Source: a virus. From it: a stretch of 32,567 bases of DNA. The DNA is taken from the IMG/VR virus record IMGVR_UViG_3300030410_000098, positions 1 through 32,567 of that record; one strand, given 5' to 3'. Both the position numbers and the translations under genes were made by a program. A model generated the notes under the pieces. The model was not told the DNA's origin. It saw only the letters and a program-made list of their open reading frames with translations, and did not search any database. Numbering within the stretch: the first letter of the stretch is position 1; each line of letters begins with the position of its first letter. Shown here piece after piece: positions 16,282-21,073 of this stretch.

Positions 16282-16532
16282 AACTTTTTATCCTTTTGAA
16301 GAATAGCCTCTAGGCGTTTCTTATCCCTATTTCTCTTAGTAGCTAGACCGCCCCTACTCCCCGCTAGACGCGCTTCCTCTAACGTGTACTGATGAGCCTT
16401 GCCCTTGGCGTGGGCTGCTTTCCCGCCGCTACTACAGACGGATTTTCTTCTCTCAGGGCTCATAGCAGCGAACCCCCACTTCTTCTTCGTTTCCATTTGC
16501 TCAATATACAGATGAGGTGCTTCAGTTGCCAT
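16278..16532 (-). CDS. KGG-repeat (Con-10-like) small protein, 84 aa
   Basis: The pattern WGFAAMSPERRKSVCSSGGKAAHAKGKAH (about 19-47), followed by EEARLAGSRGGLATK, matches the KGG repeat of stress-induced and conidiation-type small proteins, also found in many phages. The Gly-rich basic loops resemble nucleic-acid-binding motifs, but the role in phages is not established. The start at 16532 has only a weak GGA. The stop overlaps the next start (ATGA). Confidence 0.7.
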   Translation of the reverse strand: MATEAPHLYIEQMETKKKWGFAAMSPERRKSVCSSGGKAAHAKGKAHQYTLEEARLAGSRGGLATKRNRDKKRLEAILQKDKKL

Positions 16533-16567
16533 TTTAAAAATTCCACATTATCCCCCTAAATCCCACT

Positions 16568-16635
16568 TATAATAGGTTCAGTAGATATGTGTATTTTCCC
16601 CGGTGAGGATGGTCCTCATCGGGGATTTTTATTTT
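16568..16635 (+). terminator. Plus-strand intrinsic terminator with TATAAT box just upstream
   Basis: A 12-bp stem (16598-16609 with 16613-16624, one G-T pair, loop TGG) is followed on the plus strand by TTTTTATTTT. On the minus strand no T-run follows, so it cannot serve the minus operon as a standard terminator. A TATAAT sits at 16568-16573, about 25 bases upstream, without a good -35. It may end stray plus-strand transcription or a very short RNA of about 50 bases. Confidence 0.6.
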
Positions 16636-16912
16636 AGGTGCCTCTACTCTTGGTCTCTTGTTTCCTCAGTGCAAACGAGAGGCCCGTTGGTAGCGCTAGG
16701 AACAAGTTAGGCTTCGGTTTTCGCTTCATGTATCTTTTATCAAATAGGTAGCAACCACAAGAAACCGTGGTTCCTAAAAGCAAGGTATCCGCTCGCACTA
16801 CTTTCTCTATCCCGCAATCGCATCGGCAAATGTAATGCGCTCTACGCTTTTCCACGGGCTCATCTAGGCTAAGCACGGTGAGCCGTCCCAATTTAGTTCC
16901 TGACTTAATCAT
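16634..16912 (-). CDS. Small zinc-finger-like protein, 92 aa
   Basis: The pattern GTKLGRLTVLSL, then YICRCDCGIEKVVRADTLLLGTTVSCGC, is a recurrent phage domain with CxC and CGC pairs that may bind one zinc ion; it is often fused to homing nucleases or found alone. Here it stands alone with a basic C-terminal tail (KRYMKRKPKP). The start overlaps the stop of the 47-residue gene upstream (ATGA). Nucleic-acid binding is plausible but not shown. Confidence 0.65.
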   Translation of the reverse strand: MIKSGTKLGRLTVLSLDEPVEKRRAHYICRCDCGIEKVVRADTLLLGTTVSCGCYLFDKRYMKRKPKPNLFLALPTGLSFALRKQETKSRGT

Positions 16913-17052
16913 GTCTCTTCCGAAGCCTCAGGGCTTTCCTTCCTTGTTGAATCTACATAACCGGCGCAGTAAGCCGCTTTGAATTCACTCTCAATCCATT
17001 CCTCAATCGCTCGCATCTTAGGCAGAATTACTGCGTATTGAAATAGTTTCAT
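16909..17052 (-). CDS. Small protein, 47 aa
   Basis: A short frame (MKLFQYAVILPKMRAIEEWI...) filling the gap after the Erf gene. AAGGGG lies seven bases before the ATG and overlaps the Erf stop region; its TGA overlaps the next ATG. This coupling on both sides supports it as a real gene. It is amphipathic helix with an acidic tail; function unknown. Confidence 0.6.
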   Translation of the reverse strand: MKLFQYAVILPKMRAIEEWIESEFKAAYCAGYVDSTRKESPEASEET

Positions 17053-17054
17053 TT

Positions 17055-17744
17055 TTATCCCCTTGTCTGATCATGGATAGACTTATCTAGAAATGCCTCG
17101 GCTACCTCTAGAAATTCACAGGTCGCATCACTAGGCAATTTCCCTTCTTTCTTTTGTTGCTCGTGAAGCCAACCAACAAAGCTTTGCAATTCCTCAATCG
17201 GAATTTTCCCTAGTGCAATGCCCTTAAATTTCTTTCCAATCGGGCAAATATATTGCGCTAGCTGTATAAGAGGCATTTCCGGGTCAAAATTACCCCTAGC
17301 CTCAGGCTTCAATGCCTGTAGCGCGCCTAATCGATCTGCATGAGGCCTCATAGCCGCATTCCCATCGTCGTCATCGTCAGGCGCCACGCCAACCATAGAG
17401 GCCAGTGAATAACGTCTCGCATAGGTGAGAGCGGAACCAAAACCCTGAGGAGTCTCTTTCTCCGGTGAGATGGGATAGCTCCCGCCTATCCATTGCCCTG
17501 AAGTATGCATAAGAATAGTTATTAGAATAAGCTTTTCCCCCCTCCACTCTGGGCATTGAGAAACGCAAAGCCCGTTCTCCGTAAGGGGGCCTCTGCATGC
17601 TTCCCACACGGAAGAGAGATCAGCATATTTAGAACGAAAATGAGAATTGGTTTTATCTGTTTGAGCGTTTCGAATCTTAGCCTGAGTTTTGGATAGAGCG
17701 GTCGCCAATTCCCCTATGTCTGAACTCTTAAGTTCGCTTAGCAT
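17055..17744 (-). CDS. erf: Erf-type single-strand annealing protein, 229 aa
   Basis: The N-terminal ERF domain shows IGELATALSKTQAKI, NSHFRSKYADLSSVWEAC (about 33-50), GLCVSQ, HTSGQWIGGSYPISP, TPQGFGSALTYARRYSLASMVGVAPDDDDDGN (about 99-129), all typical of the family (P22 Erf and relatives). These proteins anneal complementary strands in recombination and can circularise incoming permuted phage DNA, which suits a circularly permuted genome. The rest of the protein is a less conserved C-terminal domain. It overlaps the upstream small regulator by 17 bases. Confidence 0.88.
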   Translation of the reverse strand: MLSELKSSDIGELATALSKTQAKIRNAQTDKTNSHFRSKYADLSSVWEACRGPLTENGLCVSQCPEWRGEKLILITILMHTSGQWIGGSYPISPEKETPQGFGSALTYARRYSLASMVGVAPDDDDDGNAAMRPHADRLGALQALKPEARGNFDPEMPLIQLAQYICPIGKKFKGIALGKIPIEELQSFVGWLHEQQKKEGKLPSDATCEFLEVAEAFLDKSIHDQTRG

Positions 17745-17913
17745 TTATTTCTCTCATTTTGTAAGCCGCTACGATTAACGATTCAATCACGTGAGTCATT
17801 GTGGTCTCGTTAATCACTGCTACTTTTCTTAGCTTAGCCGCTACTGGGTTAGCTAAGCGGAATGAGAAAACAACGCCGGTGGTAGTTTTCTTAACTGCTT
17901 TTTTCTTTTTCAT
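17728..17913 (-). CDS. Small basic DNA-binding-like protein (ribbon-helix-helix type), 61 aa
   Basis: The ATG at 17913 is preferred over an upstream TTG at 17949, though neither ribosome site is strong. After a Lys-rich start (MKKKKAVKKTT) comes a strand (GVVFSFRLANPV) and two helices (AAKLRKVAVINETTMTHVIESLIVAAYKM), the usual layout of ribbon-helix-helix repressors. It overlaps the Erf start by 17 bases. Likely an early regulator; the fold call is by pattern. Confidence 0.5.
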   Translation of the reverse strand: MKKKKAVKKTTTGVVFSFRLANPVAAKLRKVAVINETTMTHVIESLIVAAYKMREINAKRT

Positions 17914-17950
17914 CTCTACTAGATACAGAATATGTTTTGACGTTGGCAAG

Positions 17951-18205
17951 CTATATTTTATCAGTCCATAGCTTTCTTAACACCTCTCGCAATTCAGGCT
18001 GCCTCTCTAATATTTTATCTAGTCTCTCTCTATCTAAGATAAAATACTTATCCTCTTTTCTCCCTATCCCGTATCTATTCAAGGTGTCGGTAGAATTGCG
18101 TAGCGTCCAGAGTAGAGTCTCCTCTCTCGACTTAAGCTGAATTGACCTAGTAGGTATCTCCGCTAGGTTCTCGCCTCTCTCATTGGGATTTTCTGGATCT
18201 CTCAT
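17951..18205 (-). CDS. First gene of the early leftward block, 84 aa, unknown
   Basis: The ATG at 18205 follows an exceptional ribosome site (GGAGGGGGG). An in-frame GTG at 18253 would place that site inside the gene and is rejected. The protein is highly charged (ENPNERGENLAEIP, GRKEDKYFILDRERLDKILERQPELREVLRKLW) and mostly helical. It lies about 140 bases downstream of the predicted promoter at 18353-18381. No family recognised; an early regulatory or host-takeover role is possible. Confidence 0.6.
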   Translation of the reverse strand: MRDPENPNERGENLAEIPTRSIQLKSREETLLWTLRNSTDTLNRYGIGRKEDKYFILDRERLDKILERQPELREVLRKLWTDKI

Positions 18206-18346
18206 TCCCCCCTCCAATCCATAACATCGGTAATTCTTCACAAGGCATAGCACTGACCTGCCTTTCTACTCACTCATTCCTCGGCTCTACTTCTAATGCT
18301 CCCCAGCTCTTTATCTGCACGCCCTACTCTTCGATCTTAACGTGCT

Positions 18347-18381
18347 GACCTAATTTAAATCTTAGGTCTTGGGAATGTGAA
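18347..18381 (-). promoter_or_regulatory. Leftward early promoter with overlapping inverted repeat
   Basis: On the minus strand, TTCACA (18381-18376) and TTAAAT (18358-18353) are separated by 17 bases. A 7-bp perfect inverted repeat, GACCTAA-N8-TTAGGTC (18347-18368), covers the -10 box and could be a repressor site. The predicted start is near 18346 and would drive the block from 18205 downward. Seen by eye; not tested. Confidence 0.5.
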
Positions 18382-18415
18382 ATCGACAGTCAGCTTACAA
18401 GCTTGTCGCGGAACT

Positions 18416-18653
18416 TTATCCTGATAAAAGAGGGAAACATTATTCACTAGATATTTCGTCGGAGTTAAAAAATGGCTATAGGCTCGCTGAGAGTCAGCAT
18501 AATGAAAGTTGCCCAACGCCTTTAGGATGATCGCCCTTACCTTAACCACAATTCTTCCCCTACCCAACGGTTTCCCATATGGTTTAAATAATAGCCCTGG
18601 GTTATCCAGTTCGCGGGCTAAGCCCTGGCATCCCTCAAGACCCGTTATCCACA
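18416..18653 (+). other. Cluster of DnaA-box-like sequences
   Basis: Sites on the plus strand compared with TTATCCACA/TTATNCACA: TTATCCTGA (18416-18424, 2 mismatches), TTATTCACT (18440-18448, 1), TTAACCACA (18542-18550, 1), TTATCCAGT (18602-18610, 2) and TTATCCACA (18645-18653, perfect). All have the same orientation within 240 bases. Host DnaA binding is inferred. Confidence 0.5.
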
Positions 18654-18683
18654 AGCCTATTCATCGGGATAGTTTTGCTAGCT

Positions 18684-18765
18684 TCCAAACAGTAAGAATT
18701 TAGTAGTTGACTAGATGCGTCGCATCAAGCAAGGTTGGCTTACTGTTTGGACTTCACAAGCCAAC
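18684..18765 (+). repeat. Nested, mutually exclusive inverted repeats
   Basis: Arm TCCAAACAGTAAG (18684-18696) is the exact complement of CTTACTGTTTGGA (18739-18751). GTTGGCTT (18734-18741) pairs exactly with AAGCCAAC (18758-18765) and shares three bases with the first stem, so the two stems compete. The 42-base spacer contains a 13-bp palindrome GATGCGTCGCATC (18714-18726). This may be a structured RNA leader or a protein-binding array. Confidence 0.55.
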
Positions 18766-18769
18766 ATTC

Positions 18770-18820
18770 GCCTCCTTTAGCACGCCTCGTCAAGAGAAAC
18801 TAAGGGAGGCTTTTTTTTTC
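18770..18820 (+). terminator. Strong plus-strand intrinsic terminator
   Basis: GCCTCCTTTAG (18770-18780) pairs with CTAAGGGAGGC (18800-18810), 11 pairs with one G-T, 19-base loop, followed by nine T's. It points in the plus direction, upstream of the tRNA, although no plus-strand gene precedes it; it may end an RNA that starts in the region above. Confidence 0.75.
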
Positions 18821-18882
18821 CCTTTTAGAAACAAATACATCCCATCGTCTTATATAGTTGCACTTGCCCTTCTCATGATTAA

Positions 18883-18955
18883 TGGGGGATAGCTCAATAG
18901 GTAGAGCTCCGGTCTGTTAAACCGGTTGTTGCAGGTTCGATCCCTGCTCCCTCAG
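18883..18955 (+). tRNA. tRNA-Asn (anticodon GTT)
   Basis: Full cloverleaf of 73 bases: acceptor TGGGGGA/TCCCTCA (one G-T pair), D arm GCTC/GAGC, anticodon stem CCGGT/ACCGG with loop CTGTTAA (anticodon 18916-18918), variable loop TTGTT, T arm GCAGG/CCTGC with loop TTCGATC, discriminator G. CCA is not encoded. It may supplement host decoding of Asn codons, for which the Asn-rich ejection proteins are large consumers. No integrase is present, so use as an attachment site has no support. Confidence 0.92.
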
Positions 18956-18965
18956 GTACTTAATC

Positions 18966-19166
18966 TTGAATGAAAACGAAATTAAAAATCTCAATGCCAC
19001 GCTTCGCATTTTGATGAAATACCGCAAGGAAACCGTTCGGCAGACCATTGATATTATCGATAGCTTTCGTAGGTTAGAGGAAGCTAGGAAACGAAAACCA
19101 AAAAGAAAAAGAAAAAGGCCCCAGGTTTCCCCAGGGCCCCTCTCTGAAAGGCTAGGCCTTACTTAG
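18966..19166 (+). CDS. Possible small helical, Lys/Arg-tailed protein, 66 aa
   Basis: A TTG start lies eight bases after an AGGT just behind the tRNA. The first 45 residues read like a coiled-coil helix (LRILMKYRKETVRQTIDIIDSFRRLEEARK). The basic tail comes from the A-rich DNA that is the T-run of a minus-strand terminator, so the tail may be an accident. The frame ends just inside the convergent gene. Weak but possible. Confidence 0.35.
   Translation: MNENEIKNLNATLRILMKYRKETVRQTIDIIDSFRRLEEARKRKPKRKRKRPQVSPGPLSERLGLT
19099..19138 (-). terminator. Minus-strand intrinsic terminator
   Basis: On the minus strand, GGCCC...GGGCC (19138-19117, imperfect inner pairs) is followed by TTTTTCTTTTTCTTTTT (19116 down to about 19100). 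It lies 20 bases after the stop of the 19159-19512 gene and should end its transcript. Confidence 0.65.
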
Positions 19167-19512
19167 GAATTGCCGTCTCAGGAGGAGTGCTTTGAGCACC
19201 CTTCATGGACTGCTGGATGCTAGCAATGGCCGAACCCAAAGCAGAAACCTGCTGGGCTAAGTCGTTGCCGGTCATTTCCTTAAGGGTGGAAACGGCATCT
19301 TTTGGGCTCAATTCGTGAGCATTCTTCACCGCAATGGCGAGATAGGTCTCTGCCAATACGTTGATTCGGTTCAGGTGACCGACTTGGTTACCAAGATATT
19401 GCGTCATCAACTGGCCGTTGATTTCCGCTTCCTTCTTGAAATTTCCGTTAGCCACCGCCTCAACAATCGACGAGTCGAGACCCGAAGTTGGCGAAGTTGG
19501 ATTTGCGTCCAT
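19159..19512 (-). CDS. Independently transcribed helical protein, 117 aa (possible RebB-like)
   Basis: The ATG at 19512 has GGGGG eight bases upstream. The gene is monocistronic: its own promoter (19533-19561) and its own terminator (19099-19138) bracket it, as in phage moron genes. The protein is almost all helix. The stretch VEAVANGNFKKEAEINGQL, then NRINVLAETYLAIAVKNAHE, then DAVSTLKEMTGNDLAQQVSALGSAIASIQQ, faintly recalls RebB-type 'killing trait' R-body proteins. The ends are Pro/Thr-rich. The RebB link is weak; a structural or regulatory role is equally possible. Confidence 0.75.
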   Translation of the reverse strand: MDANPTSPTSGLDSSIVEAVANGNFKKEAEINGQLMTQYLGNQVGHLNRINVLAETYLAIAVKNAHELSPKDAVSTLKEMTGNDLAQQVSALGSAIASIQQSMKGAQSTPPETAIPK

Positions 19513-19532
19513 TTTAGTACCCCCATGCATGG

Positions 19533-19561
19533 ATTATTTGTTTACAGGCCAACAATGTTAA
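19533..19561 (-). promoter_or_regulatory. Sigma70-like promoter for the 19159-19512 gene
   Basis: On the minus strand, TTAACA (19561-19556), a 17-base spacer and AATAAT (19538-19533), each five of six to consensus. The predicted start near 19526 leaves a leader of about 14 bases that still includes the ribosome site. Confidence 0.65.
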
Positions 19562-19608
19562 TCGCCGTGAAAAGTAGGGACAAGACGCACTCAGCCATTC
19601 AATTCAGA

Positions 19609-19637
19609 TTGAACAAGCTAGTTCGCTCACTCATAAT
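19609..19637 (+). promoter_or_regulatory. Sigma70-like promoter for the papain-family gene
   Basis: TTGAAC (19609-19614), a 17-base spacer and CATAAT (19632-19637). The -35 overlaps an imperfect inverted repeat GAACAAGCTAGTTC (19611-19624) that might be an operator. The leader is about 30 bases and ends in a poly-G ribosome site. Confidence 0.55.
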
Positions 19638-19674
19638 TAATCATCTCAATTATTTTTAGGGGGGGCTTCAGCCC

Positions 19675-20448
19675 ATGAAACGGTTTTTTCTTGCGCTCTT
19701 TACCTTACTGTTTTCCTCAAATCTGTTTGCCTCTCCCCACTACGCCACCGGGCTTAAGGTTCCCCAAAATTGGAAACTCCACGCTCGTTTCTCCTCGGGA
19801 ATATTAGGTGTCGATTTTCCGGCTAAGTTTGATTGGAAAGATAAAGAAAATTTACCCCCCATTAAAGATCAAGGTCAGTGCGGAAGTTGCTGGGCATTTG
19901 CTTCTTTGGAGGTACAAGAGGCGTTGATTGCTATCCAAGATAAGAAAATTGAAGCCCTCTCTGCTCAGGAATTGGTTTCTTGCGATAGCTCGTCATCGGG
20001 ATGCTCTGGCGGATATTTCACCGCGTTTGAATATCAAAAACAAAAAGGGCTTACCTACGAAAAAGATTTTTCCTACAAAGCAAAAGATATCCGATGTGAT
20101 GTTTCCTCTCTCTCTCACGACTATCGGATATTTGATTGGGGATATATCGGAAGCACTAGCCAGAGCCCTTCAGTCGACGAAATCAAAGCGCAGATTTTTG
20201 CAGGCGGACCGGTGACAGCCACCGTTTGTGCAGATAACCGATTCATGAATTATCACTCGGGAATATTCAGCGGAAACGCCGGCTGTCAAAATCACATGAT
20301 CGTTCTCGAAGGTTGGGATGATTCATCGCAAAGCTGGTTGCTTAGAAATAGCTGGGGAATTAAATGGGGCGAAAAAGGCTTCATGCATATTAAATATGGC
20401 TCGAATTCCGTGGCCCAAATCGCTGCCTTTGCAGTGTATAAGCACTAA
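19675..20448 (+). CDS. Exported papain-family (C1A) cysteine protease, 257 aa
   Basis: A Sec signal peptide (residues 1-19, MKRFFLALFTLLFSSNLFA) is followed by a short linker and a complete papain fold: oxyanion Gln66 and nucleophile Cys72 in DQGQCGSCWAFA, the CSGGY motif (110-114), catalytic His207 in QNHMIVLEGW and Asn225 in LRNSWG. Four or more Cys positions fit the usual disulfides, which suits a periplasmic or secreted enzyme. Only about 30 residues separate the signal from the domain, so the usual long inhibitory propeptide is missing. It reads on the plus strand against its neighbours, with its own promoter. The start codon follows AGGGGGGG and a small GGGC-TTCA-GCCC hairpin. Papain-like enzymes are rare in phages; possible roles are envelope lysis, defence against other bacteria or phages, or host fitness. 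Confidence 0.93.
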   Translation: MKRFFLALFTLLFSSNLFASPHYATGLKVPQNWKLHARFSSGILGVDFPAKFDWKDKENLPPIKDQGQCGSCWAFASLEVQEALIAIQDKKIEALSAQELVSCDSSSSGCSGGYFTAFEYQKQKGLTYEKDFSYKAKDIRCDVSSLSHDYRIFDWGYIGSTSQSPSVDEIKAQIFAGGPVTATVCADNRFMNYHSGIFSGNAGCQNHMIVLEGWDDSSQSWLLRNSWGIKWGEKGFMHIKYGSNSVAQIAAFAVYKH

Positions 20449-20642
20449 CCTTTTTTTTCCTTGGCTAGATTAAGCATCGTCCGCTCTCGCAATAAGAGCC
20501 TAGCCCTTAGAAAAGTAGAAAGCGTGAGCTCCGCCTCACTAATCCCTGCATACTTTGCGTAAGCCTTAAACTCCGTAAACTCACTCTCTAGAAATATCAT
20601 CTCCACATCGGTGAGCCTTACCCTAACAAAATTATTTCTCAT
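20445..20642 (-). CDS. Small ribbon-helix-helix-like protein, 65 aa
   Basis: An N-terminal strand (NNFVRVRLTDVE) is followed by two helices (FTEFKAYAKYAGISEAELTLSTFLRARLLL), resembling CopG-type DNA binders. GGAGG lies ten bases before the ATG, inside the upstream gene. The stop overlaps the end of the convergent protease gene by four bases. A regulator of the accessory region is plausible. Confidence 0.55.
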   Translation of the reverse strand: MRNNFVRVRLTDVEMIFLESEFTEFKAYAKYAGISEAELTLSTFLRARLLLRERTMLNLAKEKKG

Positions 20643-20853
20643 CTTGGACGGGACCTCCCATTAAAAAGCTTTCGATTTCTACATCCTCCTCAATCATAAT
20701 CCTTCTCCCCCTCTCGTTAATCCCATCAACCGTATCCAATGCGGCTCTTTCCCACGCGTCAAACCACTTGCCTTTTTGCTCACGCAACCTAAGCAAAGCC
20801 TCGTTCGCACGTTTCAGTCGTCCCATTAGAATATCGCTGATCATTGCTTCCAT
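20632..20853 (-). CDS. Small charged helical protein, 73 aa
   Basis: The start at 20853 (MEAMISDILMGRL) is preferred because a longer frame from 20880 would overlap the lipoprotein gene that ends at 20859. It has helices rich in Arg/Glu (RLKRANEALLRLREQKGKWFDAWERAALDTV) and an acidic tail. It overlaps the next gene by 11 bases. No family recognised. Confidence 0.5.
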   Translation of the reverse strand: MEAMISDILMGRLKRANEALLRLREQKGKWFDAWERAALDTVDGINERGRRIMIEEDVEIESFLMGGPVQDEK

Positions 20854-20858
20854 AGGAC

Positions 20859-20999
20859 CTACCGCACAATGTGGCTGCAAGGATTGTTTAAATTGTTGCA
20901 GCTAGGCGCTTGGGCATAACCGTTGATATTGTCACGGCCGCAAGCTGATAAAATAACTACGAGGCTTATAAGGGCTGCGATTAAGAAGTTGTTTCTCAT
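20859..20999 (-). CDS. Small lipoprotein, 46 aa (possible outer spanin)
   Basis: MRNNFLIAALISLVVILSAC: a short basic start, a hydrophobic core and the lipobox LSAC with Cys20, followed by a 26-residue Asn/Cys/Pro-containing tail. Such short lipoproteins are often outer spanins (Rz1-like) or exclusion proteins. It is not beside the endolysin, so the spanin role is uncertain. The ribosome site is poor; a 17-bp palindrome lies ten bases upstream of the start. Confidence 0.6.
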   Translation of the reverse strand: MRNNFLIAALISLVVILSACGRDNINGYAQAPSCNNLNNPCSHIVR

Positions 21000-21008
21000 A
21001 TATCTATT

Positions 21009-21025
21009 GTGACACGTCGTGTCAC
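21009..21025. promoter_or_regulatory. 17-bp perfect palindrome, operator candidate
   Basis: GTGACACGTCGTGTCAC: two exact 8-base arms around a central T, placed between the divergent lipoprotein genes at 20999 and 21074. Length and symmetry suit a dimeric repressor. Its CGTCG centre is also the centre of the GATGCGTCGCATC palindrome at 18714-18726. Confidence 0.6.
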
Positions 21026-21073
21026 TCAATGCAAGCACATAGTTCCTTCACAATGCCTTGCGATAATAAGGTT

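Larger units (their letters stand above)
18206..18882. other. Gene-poor region: candidate replication origin and control region
   Basis: About 680 bases with no convincing gene. A 99-residue minus frame with a TTG start (18355-18654) and short plus frames exist but lack ribosome sites and family patterns. The region holds five DnaA-box-like sites in one orientation, the early leftward promoter, nested inverted repeats, a strong plus-strand terminator and an A/T-rich stretch (18811-18860) before the tRNA. With no phage polymerase or initiator visible, host-dependent replication from here is the simplest reading. Confidence 0.5.

Noticed and set aside
16634-16912. Homing endonuclease
   Set aside because: Only the zinc-finger-like domain often attached to such enzymes is present; no HNH, GIY-YIG or AP2 segment follows.
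18355-18654. 99-residue minus-strand frame with TTG start
   Set aside because: No ribosome site, no family pattern, and it covers the DnaA-box-like cluster and ends at the early promoter; more likely non-coding, though not excluded.
18509-18892. Short plus-strand frames in the control region
   Set aside because: They run through the inverted repeats and terminator, have no ribosome sites and look unlike protein.
18883-18955. tRNA gene as phage attachment site
   Set aside because: No integrase or excisionase is visible and no repeated tRNA fragment was seen elsewhere in the window.
21008-21026. Possible CRP-type site (TGTGA ... TCAC)
   Set aside because: The half-sites are nine bases apart instead of six, and the full palindrome is better explained by another repressor.
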